A stretch of DNA of 64,000 nt from Tolypothrix sp. FACHB-123 (GCF_014697075.1 NZ_JACJRE010000001.1:62001-126000); one strand, 5' to 3'. Shown: positions 37,715 to 46,930, numbered from the stretch's first letter. Notes: generated from the sequence alone by a model not told the origin. A program made the numbers and translations.

Positions 37715-38217
37715 TGCAGCGTAAATAGGGCTGTGCAATGAAAATACTGGCCAAGGCTATGATTTTTCGTTGCTAAGGGTTGCAGCACATTGACGATGGG
37801 AGATAAGGGAACTCCAAAAAATAAATTATCCCAAATCCTAGGGACGGGGTCACCTCGCCTCTAGGATTTACTGCATCTGAGTTTCTGAATTGCGAATTGC
37901 TACAAATTCTACATTGGTGTAGCGTCTTTGCAAAAGAAGGCGTGAAACTTGCTTCACCGTAAGTTTACAGCTAAAAGAGAATTACTTGAGTATTTTTAAT
38001 TAAATAAATTCACTCATGTAACTAAAATTTTAAAATTTTTAGGTGTTATTAGCTCGCTAAACAACGGAGATTTTACTTAAGTAAGTAAACCATTTAATGA
38101 AATTTATTTAAAGTTAATCAAAAAGTCTTTCGGGAATTATTACGAGATATTAAAATCAAATGATCTAAGCAACTGTAAATAACTGATTGTCATTAATCGA
38201 TTTAAAAATAAAAGTTT
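37715..38217. other. Intergenic region after pheT
   Basis: 503 bp. Its first half holds a small inverted-repeat relic (37804-37869); the second half is A+T-rich and should carry the promoter of the downstream hypothetical gene. No small gene was convincing. Confidence 0.5.
37804..37869. repeat. Element end similar to the 61.5-kb MITE, with hairpin
   Basis: TAAGGGAACTCCAAAAAATA resembles the inverted right end of the 61512-61614 element (TAAGGGACTTCCAAATAAAA). An internal hairpin pairs AAATCCTAG (37833-37841) with CTAGGATTT (37861-37869). No second terminal repeat was found, so it is a partial copy. Confidence 0.55.
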
Positions 38218-39327
38218 ATGCAAACCAATGTAAATAATAATTTAGAAGCAGTTTCTGATATAGACAATCAAACTGGTGTGGAGTCTTTAGCCCAACAGTG
38301 GGCAAAAAAGTATGTGCAGAACCTGCAAGTTGATACTAACTATTCAGATAGCGTCAAGACGCAGGATTTAGCGGAAATAGTCTCACTCACAGGTAGAGAG
38401 AAAACTGCACAGAAAATTACCGAGTCTTTACGGAGTGTCAGCGCCAAAGCCTGGAACCAAACAGAAGCACTGTTAGCAGAACAAGTTAAGTTACATTCTA
38501 TAAATTCCAGCCTCATTAATCCCTGGGAAATTGCTGGAGATTCGTTTAACATTTATCAAAAAGTTTTGGAAGTATATACTCAAAAAGCCACATTACGACC
38601 GTTGGCTTTGGTAATGCAACTAGCACAAGAAGGTAATCCACTTTATGAACAAGCATTACAAGTCTATACAGAACAAGTTGCTCCTAACCAATTAGCTACA
38701 GTTGTGGGTGCAGATATTGGAGTAATTAGAAAAAAATATACAAGTAAAGATCCTAGAGTTATTGGCTTTGTGACAATGCAGTTTCATTACACCAGCCAAA
38801 TGTTGCTAGAAGATCTTGAGCCAATAGAGCGATCGCTAATTGGTGCATACTTTAAAGTGATTGACGATCACTTATACATGCCCCTACAACGAGCTTATGA
38901 AGCCGCAGCTAGGCATGATTATAATTCAGCAGCAATGTCCGCAGTTCGCAAGCTGTTACCCATTAGTACAGCAATTGCCAAGAACATTTGCCACAAGGTA
39001 ATAGAACTCTATCCCCATTCCCGTTGTCTTTCTGGTGCTTTGAGCGATCCAATAGTCAAAATCTCTAGCATCCGCGATGTAGAAATGTTTCAGGTATACC
39101 TGTGGGTGTGTGTTTTAGAAGGAAATATTGACGCTGTGTTACAAGAGTTATTTCCCTTGTGTCTGATGCTGTATCCGACATTAAACGTGGAGTGGGATAT
39201 AGTTCGGCAAATGCTGGTTTTGCTCAAGCAAGAAATAGAAACACACCTCACATCAGCAGAAAATCATACCTTAATTGCCTATTTGCAAGCGTTGCAGGAG
39301 ATGTTCTCTAAAGAAGTCATTGGTTGA
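38218..39327 (+). CDS. Conserved-looking hypothetical protein, all-helical
   Basis: 369 residues; I do not recognise the family. The protein looks soluble and mostly alpha-helical, with no signal peptide or membrane segment. Its middle (QFHYTSQMLLEDLEPIERSL, then FKVIDDHLYMPLQRAYEAAA) is the most conserved-looking part. There are few cysteines, clustered in the last third (ICHKVIELYPHSRCL, LWVCVLE, LCLML). It stands alone between pheT and a YciI-like gene with the same orientation. It may be a cyanobacteria-specific regulatory or structural protein; no function is proposed. Confidence 0.75.
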   Translation: MQTNVNNNLEAVSDIDNQTGVESLAQQWAKKYVQNLQVDTNYSDSVKTQDLAEIVSLTGREKTAQKITESLRSVSAKAWNQTEALLAEQVKLHSINSSLINPWEIAGDSFNIYQKVLEVYTQKATLRPLALVMQLAQEGNPLYEQALQVYTEQVAPNQLATVVGADIGVIRKKYTSKDPRVIGFVTMQFHYTSQMLLEDLEPIERSLIGAYFKVIDDHLYMPLQRAYEAAARHDYNSAAMSAVRKLLPISTAIAKNICHKVIELYPHSRCLSGALSDPIVKISSIRDVEMFQVYLWVCVLEGNIDAVLQELFPLCLMLYPTLNVEWDIVRQMLVLLKQEIETHLTSAENHTLIAYLQALQEMFSKEVIG

Positions 39328-39479
39328 TTTGGGTACTGATAAAAAAGTTAAGATGCTCTCGTTAGTTTAATATGATTGATGCGGCATAAATATCTGAGAT
39401 ATTCAGAGATTTGCAAAATGCCGTTGATTTTTTTGGCTTTTAATCAAGCCTAATTCTGTAATTTAATTTCGACTTTGTT

Positions 39480-39752
39480 ATGCCCAAATACATCATGTGG
39501 GGAAGTTACTGCGAAGACGTTTTGGAAAAACGCGCCCCTTATCGCCAAGCTCATTTAGACGGATTAGCCAAACAAAAAGAATCTGGCGTGTTGATTACTA
39601 TCGGCCCTACCAAAGATGTGACCCAAGTTTTTGGTATTTATGAAGCTGAAGATGAAGCCACCGTGCGCCAGTTAGTTGAAAATGACCCCTACTGGCAAAA
39701 TGGTATCTGGACTGAATATTTTGTCAAAGAGTGGATTCAGGCGATTGGGTGA
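39480..39752 (+). CDS. YciI-family protein
   Basis: 90 residues with the YciI alpha-beta barrel pattern: MPKYIMWGSYCED, RQAHLDGLAKQKESGVL, GPTKDV and FGIYEAEDEATVRQLVENDP followed by the closing GIWTEYFVKEW. Small dimeric proteins of this group have a putative active-site His/Asp and are often uncharacterised dehydrochlorinase-like enzymes. It is preceded by a 150-bp gap after the hypothetical gene. Activity is unknown. Confidence 0.85.
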   Translation: MPKYIMWGSYCEDVLEKRAPYRQAHLDGLAKQKESGVLITIGPTKDVTQVFGIYEAEDEATVRQLVENDPYWQNGIWTEYFVKEWIQAIG

Positions 39753-39756
39753 AATA

Positions 39757-39836
39757 ATTCGTAATACTTCAGCTGCGCTCAGTACAAGTTCGTAATTTTT
39801 GCTCTGCGTACTCTGCGTACTCTGCGTCTCTGTGGT
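39757..39836. repeat. Intergenic repeats: CGTAATACTTC block and CTCTGCG tandem
   Basis: 39757-39797 repeats the block found at 20241-20289. From 39802, TCTGCGTACTCTGCGTAC and TCTGCGTCTCTG form an array of the CTCTGCG type. Further CTCTGCG/CGCAGAG words occur at 39947-39967 and 41582-41662. Confidence 0.75.
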
Positions 39837-39837
39837 T

Positions 39838-39932
39838 ATACCAAATCAAATATGTTTGCGACACATCAATATATTCTAGAGGGCACGGCAGTGCCATGCC
39901 CCTACTGTCGCATTCTTTTTTCAAATTGGTAT
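39838..39932 (+). repeat. MITE-like repeat, ATACCAATT family, copy 3
   Basis: 95 bp with ends ATACCAAATCAAAT and TTTTTCAAATTGGTAT, and an internal palindrome GGGCACGGCAGTGCCATGCC. Shares CATCAATATATTCTAG with copy 2 and TGTCGCATTCTTTTTTCAAA with copy 1 (inverted). Confidence 0.88.
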
Positions 39933-39997
39933 TAGATAATTTTTTTCACCGCAGAGAACACAGAGAAATAAAAGATTTTCAATCAATAAAGCTTCTA

Positions 39998-41341
39998 CTA
40001 AACCCCTACTAATAACCTGGCTTTGCGCAAAATAAAAGTTAGAATCGTCTCTTCTTGCGAAATAATATCTGCTTGTACTTCCATCCCTGGAAAAATTGCA
40101 TATTGGCGATCGCTTTTGATTAAATAAGTTTTTTGCGGTTGAATTGTCACCTCAAAATATGGCGCAGTCGTTGTAGTTGGGTTGGGATTTTGTTCGGTAA
40201 TAGCATCGGCAGCAACCCCAGTCACTTTACCTTCTAAAGTACCATAATCTGTATAGGTATAAGCCGATACGCGCATATTCACCCGTTGTCCAAGGCTCAC
40301 TGTGCCAATATCTTGGGGAGATACCCGCGCTTTGATTGTTAAGGGAGAGTTCTCCGGAGCAATTTGGGCGATGATATCACCAGGACGCACTAGTTGTCCT
40401 GGGTTGCGTAAGTTTAGCTTCAAGATGGTTCCATCTACTGGGGTACGAAGTACCATATCTTGCAAGTCATCGCTAGTCTGTTTGAGTTCCTTGGTGTCTC
40501 GATCAATTTGCGTCTGAAGCTGGATTTTTTGTTGTATCAAGGCTTCCCTATCCTTTTGCAGGGTAGCAAGAGTTGATTTTCCTCTGGCTTGGGCTTGGGC
40601 GATTTGTTGTTGAGCGATCGCAATTGTCGCAGAAGTTGGATTAAGGCTAGTTTTCGCCCGTTCTAACCTGGCTTTTGCAGCTATATAGTTTTGGCGCTTG
40701 CTTTCCACTTGCACCATTGCAATTGCTCCTTCTTTCCCCGCACGTTCAAAGGCTGTAAACTCGGCTTGAGTTGCAGCGACATTGGCTTGGGCTTCTTCTA
40801 CTTCCCGTAGAGCGATCGCTTTTTTATCTTCGTACTCCCGCTCAATGCGAACTAGCTCAGATTGTGCAGATGCAGTAGTGCGATTCATTAAATTTTGCTC
40901 TGCGGCTATCTGAGAGTTAAGATTTACTCTTTGCGCTTCTAATTGTCGAATTTGTTGGAAAATTTGCTGAATACTGGTTTCTAACTGCTTTTTGCGGGTT
41001 TGTAAGCGAGAATCATCAATCAGTGCAATTACTTGCTCCTGTTTAACTTTTTGATTTTCAGCTACAGCTAACTTGTTAATTGTCCCTTCCGCAGCCGCCT
41101 GGATAATTTTTACCTCACCATTAGGGCGCACCACAGCAGGCGATCGCACAACTACGGGGAATGGAGTCACTGCTGCTATCCCAACAGCTATACAAATTCC
41201 CCCCAACAGAAAAGCACCGCCCAACGTCGCCCAACGACTAATTGGGGGCATAAATTCATCGCTATCCAAAGGAATGACAAATTCTTCATTAGCGGATTGC
41301 GGCTTTTTCTGGGGAAACTCTGGGCTGGATGGGCTAACCAT
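39998..41341 (-). CDS. HlyD-family membrane fusion (periplasmic adaptor) protein
   Basis: 447 residues. One membrane helix near residues 37-60 (LGGAFLLGGICIAVGIAAV), a split biotinyl-lipoyl domain (VVRPNGEVKIIQAAAEGTI ... LRTPVDGTILKLNL), a long alpha-helical hairpin between them (about 110-290, Gln/Glu/Ala-rich), and a C-terminal beta-barrel part (ARVSPQDIGTVSLGQRVNMR). It bridges an inner-membrane ABC exporter to an outer-membrane channel. The gene is divergent from the C39-peptidase ABC exporter 360 bp away, its likely partner. Substrate unknown. No outer-membrane TolC homologue is in the window. Confidence 0.88.
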   Translation of the reverse strand: MVSPSSPEFPQKKPQSANEEFVIPLDSDEFMPPISRWATLGGAFLLGGICIAVGIAAVTPFPVVVRSPAVVRPNGEVKIIQAAAEGTINKLAVAENQKVKQEQVIALIDDSRLQTRKKQLETSIQQIFQQIRQLEAQRVNLNSQIAAEQNLMNRTTASAQSELVRIEREYEDKKAIALREVEEAQANVAATQAEFTAFERAGKEGAIAMVQVESKRQNYIAAKARLERAKTSLNPTSATIAIAQQQIAQAQARGKSTLATLQKDREALIQQKIQLQTQIDRDTKELKQTSDDLQDMVLRTPVDGTILKLNLRNPGQLVRPGDIIAQIAPENSPLTIKARVSPQDIGTVSLGQRVNMRVSAYTYTDYGTLEGKVTGVAADAITEQNPNPTTTTAPYFEVTIQPQKTYLIKSDRQYAIFPGMEVQADIISQEETILTFILRKARLLVGV

Positions 41342-41490
41342 GCGGCTTAAATATCAAGGTATATTTTTTGGCTCTGTATTTAGATTACCCACCACAAATA
41401 TTTTCTATCTTTCAGCTAGGTGTTGCTTTAGCTCTACTTTTGGGCATTTTAGGGGATAAGAACCAACAAAAAAATCCCTTTTAACTTCTT

Positions 41491-41579
41491 ATACCAATTC
41501 TCCAAAATTCAGCAACAGATACAAAGTCTGGAAGCCTTGTGACATCTGGCTTTCTTAATTTTGAATTTTAAATTGGTAT
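41491..41579. repeat. MITE-like element with ATACCAATT ends and a different core
   Basis: 89 bp from ATACCAATTCTCCAAAATTC to GAATTTTAAATTGGTAT; the ends pair for about 18 bp. The interior (AAAGTCTGGAAGCCTTGTGA) does not match the other three copies, so it is a separate member or a different element using the same termini. Confidence 0.65.
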
Positions 41580-41581
41580 TA

Positions 41582-41662
41582 TCTCTGTGTTCTCTGCGCC
41601 TCTGCGGTTCAATAAATCTTTTAAAAACCACACCAGACACAGAGAGCGCAGAGAAAAACCGA
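41582..41662. repeat. CTCTGCG/CGCAGAG repeats upstream of the ABC exporter
   Basis: Contains TCTGTGTTCTCTGCGCCTCT and GACACAGAGAGCGCAGAG in opposite senses, so the region can fold. It lies directly before the start of the ABC exporter and makes a longer upstream reading frame that is probably spurious. Confidence 0.7.
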
Positions 41663-41700
41663 ACCCTATTGAAATCACAGGTGCTATTCACGTTATATAT

Positions 41701-43845
41701 ATGAAATACAAAAGCGTTTTACAGCATAGTGAAGAAGATTGCGGAGCGGCTTGTCTGGCGACAATTGCCAAGCATTATCAAAAAATATTTGCACTCAACC
41801 GTATCCGGGAATTTGTCGGTACTGGTAAGCAGGGAACAACACTACTAGGATTAAAGCGAGGGGCGGAAGCTTTAGGCTTTAATACCCGTTCGGTGAGGGC
41901 TTCACCCGCTATTGTAGATAGGCTAAACGAGCTACCTTTACCCGCGATTATTCACTGGAAAGGTTATCACTATGTAGTTCTTTACGGACAACGTGGTAAC
42001 AAATACGTCATTGCCGATCCGGCGGTGGGAATTCGCTACATCCCTAAGCAGGAGTTAGTTGCAGGTTGGAATGATGGCATTATGCTGTTGTTGGAACCCG
42101 ATCCGATTCGCTTTTACCAACAACCGGAAGATAAAGTTAGTGGATTCACTCGATTTTACAAACGTGTTGCGCCTTATCGGGGAATTTTATTTGAGTCTTT
42201 ACTAATTAACTTATTTCTTGGCGTGTTTTCCCTAGCATCGCCGTTTCTGATTCAAATTCTCACCGATGATGTGCTGATTCGGGGCGATACCCAATTACTC
42301 AAAGGATTAGCGATCGCCATTATCATGATGACAATTGTCAGTAGTGCCCTCAGTTTAATTCAAGCTAACCTCGTTACCCAATTTGCCCAACGTCTAGAAT
42401 TAAGTTTAGTTATGGAGTTTGGGCGAAAAATTCTCCGCTTACCCTTAAGCTATTACGAAGCCCGTCGCAGTGGAGAAATTATTAGCCGCTTACAAGATAT
42501 TCAACAAATTAATCAATTAGTAGCGCAATCTGTCATTACCTTACCAAGTCAATCTTTAATTGCTTTAATTTCCTTGAGTTTAATGATGTTCTATAGCTGG
42601 AAGCTAGCAATAATCGTGCTGATTCTAGCTGTAATTAGCAGTATAACTACCCTGATTTTTTTACCAATTTTGCAACAGAAAATCCGTAGCATTATGGTGT
42701 TAGATGCAGAAAATCAGGGATTGCTAGTAGAAACTTTCAAAGGTGCTTTAACTCTCAAAACAACTACAGCACAACAGCAATTTTGGGAAGAATTGCAAAG
42801 TCGTTTTAGCCGCTTGGCTAAGTTAATTTATAGTACTGCACAAATTAGCATTACTAATAACACATTTTCGACTTTCATCTCTGGGGTGGGTGGTATTGTT
42901 CTGCTGTGGTTTGGTAGCAGTTTGGTAATTGGGCGAGAACTGAGCATTGGACAATTAATCGCCTTTAATACTATGAGTGGCAATTTTCTCAACTTTATTA
43001 CTGGTTTGATTAACTTCGTTGATAAATTCATGCGGGTGAAAACTGCTACTCAACGCTTATCGGAAGTGATTGATACCACCTCAGAAATTGACGAAACTGA
43101 TAATAAAGCTTATGCCCAAATTCGTGATGATGCGGATATTACTTTATCTGAATTAGTATTTCATCACATTGGGCGGGTGGATTTACTCGATAATTTCTCA
43201 TTAATAATTCCCGGGGGAAAAACTACAGCCATTATTGGTAAATCTGGATGTGGTAAAAGTTCCATAGCCAAACTAATTTCTGGGCTTTATGCTTACAAAT
43301 CGGGTAATATCCGCATTGGCGCGTTTAACTTACAAGATTTGGCGCTGGATTGTCTGCGCCAGCAAGTTGTACTAGTACCCCAAGATGCTCACTTTTGGAG
43401 TCGTTCGATTGTCGAAAATTTTCGCCTGGGTTCCCCAAATATTAGTTTTGAGCAAATTGTATTTGCTTGTCAAATTGCCGGAGCCGATGAATTTATTAGT
43501 AAATTACCAGATAAATATCAAACTATTTTAGGTGAATTTGGTGCTAACCTATCTGGAGGACAAAGACAAAGGTTAGCAATAGCCAGAGCGATCGCAAACG
43601 ATCCACCTGTGCTAATTATGGATGAATCCACAGCCGGACTAGATCCCATCAGCGAAGCCGAAGTCCTCAATAGATTACTAGCTGCGCGTCGGGGAAAAAC
43701 CACAATTATGATCAGCCATCGCCCCAGAGTTATACAGCGAGCCGATTGGATTATTTTCCTAGAGCAGGGGAAAGTAAAAATCCAAGGTACCTGCGAAGAT
43801 TTAGAAAATCAAGATGGCGATCACATTAACTTCTTAAAACCCTAA
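41701..43845 (+). CDS. Peptidase-containing ABC exporter (C39 protease domain, PCAT)
   Basis: 714 residues from the ATG at 41701; 38 extra in-frame codons upstream lie in repeat DNA. The N-terminal C39 peptidase domain is complete: oxyanion Gln8, catalytic Cys14 in EEDCGAACLATI, His90 in GYHYVVLYG and Asp106 in IADPAVG. A six-helix membrane domain covers about 155-430 and the ATPase has Walker A GKSGCGKSSIAKL, signature LSGGQRQRLAIARAI and Walker B VLIMDESTAGLD. PCATs cleave a double-glycine leader from a peptide (bacteriocin, microcin or modified peptide) while exporting it. The divergent HlyD gene is its probable partner. No candidate leader peptide was found beside it. Confidence 0.92.
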   Translation: MKYKSVLQHSEEDCGAACLATIAKHYQKIFALNRIREFVGTGKQGTTLLGLKRGAEALGFNTRSVRASPAIVDRLNELPLPAIIHWKGYHYVVLYGQRGNKYVIADPAVGIRYIPKQELVAGWNDGIMLLLEPDPIRFYQQPEDKVSGFTRFYKRVAPYRGILFESLLINLFLGVFSLASPFLIQILTDDVLIRGDTQLLKGLAIAIIMMTIVSSALSLIQANLVTQFAQRLELSLVMEFGRKILRLPLSYYEARRSGEIISRLQDIQQINQLVAQSVITLPSQSLIALISLSLMMFYSWKLAIIVLILAVISSITTLIFLPILQQKIRSIMVLDAENQGLLVETFKGALTLKTTTAQQQFWEELQSRFSRLAKLIYSTAQISITNNTFSTFISGVGGIVLLWFGSSLVIGRELSIGQLIAFNTMSGNFLNFITGLINFVDKFMRVKTATQRLSEVIDTTSEIDETDNKAYAQIRDDADITLSELVFHHIGRVDLLDNFSLIIPGGKTTAIIGKSGCGKSSIAKLISGLYAYKSGNIRIGAFNLQDLALDCLRQQVVLVPQDAHFWSRSIVENFRLGSPNISFEQIVFACQIAGADEFISKLPDKYQTILGEFGANLSGGQRQRLAIARAIANDPPVLIMDESTAGLDPISEAEVLNRLLAARRGKTTIMISHRPRVIQRADWIIFLEQGKVKIQGTCEDLENQDGDHINFLKP

Positions 43846-43853
43846 TAACCTGT

Positions 43854-43945
43854 AACTGACAACTGTACGGGCGGGTTCACAGATATCCTCAAATATCCAT
43901 AACGATCTCCCATAAACCCGCCCCTACTGACAACTGACAACTGAC
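43854..43945 (+). repeat. 92-bp repeat downstream of ABC exporter, copy A
   Basis: Flanked by AACTGACAACTG words; CGGGCGGGTT and AACCCGCCC pair to form a hairpin around ATATCCTCAAATATCCAT. It is nearly identical to 59410-59506, which also directly follows an ABC exporter gene. Confidence 0.9.
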
Positions 43946-43953
43946 TATTTAAT

Positions 43954-44343
43954 TTAAAATCTCACCCCTAACTGTCCATTAAAACCGCGAACGGAATTGT
44001 AGCCAGCGCCCACAAAAATATTATCTGTAGCACCTACTTGAACGCCACCAGAAACAGCAACACCTTTATCTTCAGAATAATATCCCAACCCGACATAAGG
44101 AGATATTACAGGGAGACTGATAAATTTTAAAACATCTACGCCTGTAGCACCATCAGGCCCTACGCCTACTTCTACACCCAAATTTAACGCTCTCGCACCC
44201 ACAGCATAGGTAACATCGCCATCATTACCACCGACTGACACCCAAGGTTGTGGTATGAGTTGTGCAGAAGCCTGATTTGGGCTGAAAAAAGTTAAAAAAC
44301 CGAATGATACTAAGATTGTTTGGATGATTAGTGCTTTTTTCAC
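43954..44343 (-). CDS. Small secreted, glycine-rich beta-barrel-like protein
   Basis: 129 residues beginning at GTG 44343 with AGGATA about 8 bp upstream. Residues 1-27 form a clear Sec signal peptide ending ASA (SPNQASA). The mature part is glycine-rich with alternating hydrophobic residues (VGARALNLGVEVGVG, YVGLGYYSED, VFVGAGYNS-type) and ends in Phe (GQLGVRF), as outer-membrane barrel proteins do. At about 100 mature residues it could form only a small barrel. I know no function. Confidence 0.7.
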   Translation of the reverse strand: MKKALIIQTILVSFGFLTFFSPNQASAQLIPQPWVSVGGNDGDVTYAVGARALNLGVEVGVGPDGATGVDVLKFISLPVISPYVGLGYYSEDKGVAVSGGVQVGATDNIFVGAGYNSVRGFNGQLGVRF

Positions 44344-44504
44344 GTTTTTATCCTAAAATTACTCACTATATTTTAATTTTTATGTGATAAATCTCCGGCT
44401 TTACATGACTGTTAACCGAGATTTATCTATGATGTGTAATTATGACGGATTAATTGGGCTGAAGTGCCCAATTAATGTATCAGAGTTTCTGGTGCGATCT
44501 CGAT

Positions 44505-44888
44505 TCAGGAAATGCGATCGCTATTATCGTCTCTCCAGTTATTATTATTTCCACTAGGCAAAATTTTCGATACCTTTACCTCTAATTCTCCTAAACCAAA
44601 TGGCTTAGCAAGGTAATCATCAGCCTCTATACTGACATCTAAATAATTAGTCAGCATAAGTAAAAATGCTTCACCCATAATTTGGATTTCTTTGCAGAGT
44701 TCGTGGATATTATCATCTGGTAAAGTCATGTCTAAAATTACCAAATCTGGGTGGAAGCTGTGGAATGTAGCTCTTGCTGTTTCACAATCTGCCGCAGTTT
44801 CTACTTGGTAGTTGAGTTTAGTTAAAAACCGCTGCATTAAATTTCTCACTGCTATATCATCATCAACTATTAGGATTTTTCCTCGCAT
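44505..44888 (-). CDS. Single-domain response regulator with a shortened alpha4 region
   Basis: 127 residues. Receiver domain with KILIVDDDIAVR, phosphoacceptor Asp53 (ILDMTLPDD), Thr80 (LMLTN) and Lys95 (DYLAKPF). The Thr-to-Lys spacing is only 15 residues rather than about 22-24, so a piece of helix alpha4, the usual signalling face, is missing. The tail after the domain is Asn/Asp-rich with no output domain. It lies alone between the barrel-like gene and a long intergenic region. Confidence 0.82.
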   Translation of the reverse strand: MRGKILIVDDDIAVRNLMQRFLTKLNYQVETAADCETARATFHSFHPDLVILDMTLPDDNIHELCKEIQIMGEAFLLMLTNYLDVSIEADDYLAKPFGLGELEVKVSKILPSGNNNNWRDDNSDRIS

Positions 44889-45623
44889 ATAATTTTCTCT
44901 GAATTCAAAATATCTGACGGCTTGGCTAAAGTAGTGTATTACATCTTACTCAAAACTGCCATAAAATAATTGTAATTTACAGGCGATCGCTTCAGATAAT
45001 AATTTTTATGCATCGTTGACTAATGAACTCAAATCAGGAAAATTTTAAGTTTAATTAATTTTTTTCATGCATTTGCGCTGGGGTGAAGGGTCTAAACTTT
45101 ATTTAGACGAAAAATCAACAAATAAATCACCTGATGCCACAATAATAATTTTTTCAATTATTTTATAAATGAGTAAATTACTTGAGGATTTTCTTGAGAG
45201 AATCACCCCTGATACAGTAGGGAATTTTAGTTACATAATATATTTATCTCTAACTCGGAAGTTTTGTAATAAATTGAATATAAGAAACTCAGACAATGAG
45301 TTTCTTAATCGGGATGCCGATTCTTGATTCAGAGATGCATCACGCAAACCTCTAAAACCAATTCTGCATCTTTATTTTGGTATCAACTGTTGAAAGCTAC
45401 TCTCTCATTTGTAGGGTAGTAGATTTATGCACTCGGCAATGACAGATGCAGATTCTAGCCATGTAATCATTTTTGTAATCGCAAATTATTCCTGTTGGTT
45501 ATTGTTTTATTTTTCTTAATAAGTAGGTTGAAAAAAGCATCTAAAAATGTTTTATTAACCTAGGTCTACTGCGTAACTCTCTGACTAATTTCTTTTACCT
45601 AGCAAGAGAAGGAATCTATAGCA
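44889..45623. other. Intergenic region before the OYE-type gene
   Basis: 735 bp, A+T-rich, between divergent genes. Two hairpins are visible: GTCTAAA/TTTAGAC (45090-45108) and AAGAAACTC/GAGTTTCTT (45282-45306). No RNA gene or coding region was recognised. Confidence 0.55.
45282..45306. other. 9-bp hairpin AAGAAACTC/GAGTTTCTT
   Basis: Perfect 9-bp stem with a 7-nt loop, isolated in the intergenic region; might be a terminator or part of a leader. Confidence 0.4.
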
Positions 45624-46691
45624 ATGGCACAATTGTTTGAAGCATTCAAAATTCGTGAAGTTACTTTTCGCAACCGCATTGCCGTTTCACCGATGTGTCA
45701 ATATTCCAGTACCAATGGTTATGCAAATGACTGGCATAAGATACATCTAGCTTCCCGTGCAGTTGGCGGTTCTGGTTTAGTTTTAACAGAAGCAGCCGCA
45801 GTAGAACCAAGAGGACGCATTAGTCCTCAAGATTTAGGAATTTGGTTAGACGAACATGTTGAGAATTTAGCCCAAATTGTCGAATTAATTCATAATTTTG
45901 GTGCTGTTGCGGGGATTCAACTAGCTCATGCGGGGAGAAAAGCCAGCACAGCCAAACCCAGCAAGGGAGGAAAATTTTTAGATGAAAATCAGGAAGGTTG
46001 GCGGCCTTTAGTTTCCAGTAGCGCGATCGCTTTTAGTAAAGATAGTCCCATACCAGAAGCGCTGACTATTGAAGGTATTAAACAAGTTACGGAGGCTTTT
46101 GTCAAAGCTGCTCAACGTTCTTTACAAGCCGGGTTTAAAGTTATTGAAATTCATGCTGCTCACGGTTATCTAATACACCAGTTCCTCTCACCCTTGGCTA
46201 ATACTCGCACCGATGATTATGGTGGTAGTTTTGAAAATCGCACCCGACTTTTACGGGAAATCGTTCAAGGTGTACGAGAAGTTTGGCCGGAAACACATCC
46301 ATTATTTGTGCGGATTTCTGCTACTGACTGGGTAGATAAAGGTTGGGATATCGAACAAAGTATTGCTTTAAGCGACAAACTCAAATCTTTAGGTGTTGAT
46401 TTAATTGACTGTTCTTCCGGAGGCATTATACCGGGTATCAACATCCCATCAAAACCAGGATATCAAACTCAGTTTGCCGAACGCATCCGCCGGGAAGCAA
46501 ATATTGATACAGGCGCAGTCGGCTTAATTACATCTGGTGAACAAGCAGACAAAATCATTCGTACAGGTAGCGCTGATATTGTCTTGTTAGGTCGTGAATT
46601 ATTGCGCAATCCTTACTGGCCGCATCTGGCAGCTAAACAGCTAGGACATGATAAACTTTGGCCAGTTCAATATGACCGAGCTTGGCAATAA
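45624..46691 (+). CDS. NADH:flavin oxidoreductase of the old yellow enzyme family (YqjM-like)
   Basis: 355 residues; AAGGA about 10 bp upstream of the ATG. FMN TIM barrel with the YqjM-type signature RIAVSPMCQYSS (active-site Cys), IQLAHAGRKAS, IHAAHGYLIHQFLSPLAN, NTRTDDYGGSFENR and the C-terminal VLLGRELLRNPYW. It reduces activated C=C bonds (ene-reductase activity) with NAD(P)H. No metabolic partner genes are adjacent. Confidence 0.93.
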   Translation: MAQLFEAFKIREVTFRNRIAVSPMCQYSSTNGYANDWHKIHLASRAVGGSGLVLTEAAAVEPRGRISPQDLGIWLDEHVENLAQIVELIHNFGAVAGIQLAHAGRKASTAKPSKGGKFLDENQEGWRPLVSSSAIAFSKDSPIPEALTIEGIKQVTEAFVKAAQRSLQAGFKVIEIHAAHGYLIHQFLSPLANTRTDDYGGSFENRTRLLREIVQGVREVWPETHPLFVRISATDWVDKGWDIEQSIALSDKLKSLGVDLIDCSSGGIIPGINIPSKPGYQTQFAERIRREANIDTGAVGLITSGEQADKIIRTGSADIVLLGRELLRNPYWPHLAAKQLGHDKLWPVQYDRAWQ

Positions 46692-46930
46692 GAGACTTCC
46701 CACTAAAAAAATAACCAATCACTAGGGGTAATGTAGGATTAGGGAAAAACCCACAAGCACATATTAAAATTTCTCTCACCTCACACCTAGCCCCCAGCCC
46801 CTAGCCCCTGAGCGAAACGGCAGAAATTCTGATTAAAACTTGGGTAAGCCACAGACGGCGTTATAGATTAAATAATGTACCTGCAATACCGCAGCTGTAC
46901 TAGCTCGGTCTCAAAATCAAAGGTTTGGAG

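Noticed and set aside
41587-41700. Longer N-terminus for the C39 ABC exporter
   Set aside because: The extra 38 codons lie in CTCTGCG repeat DNA and the C39 domain starts right at the ATG at 41701.
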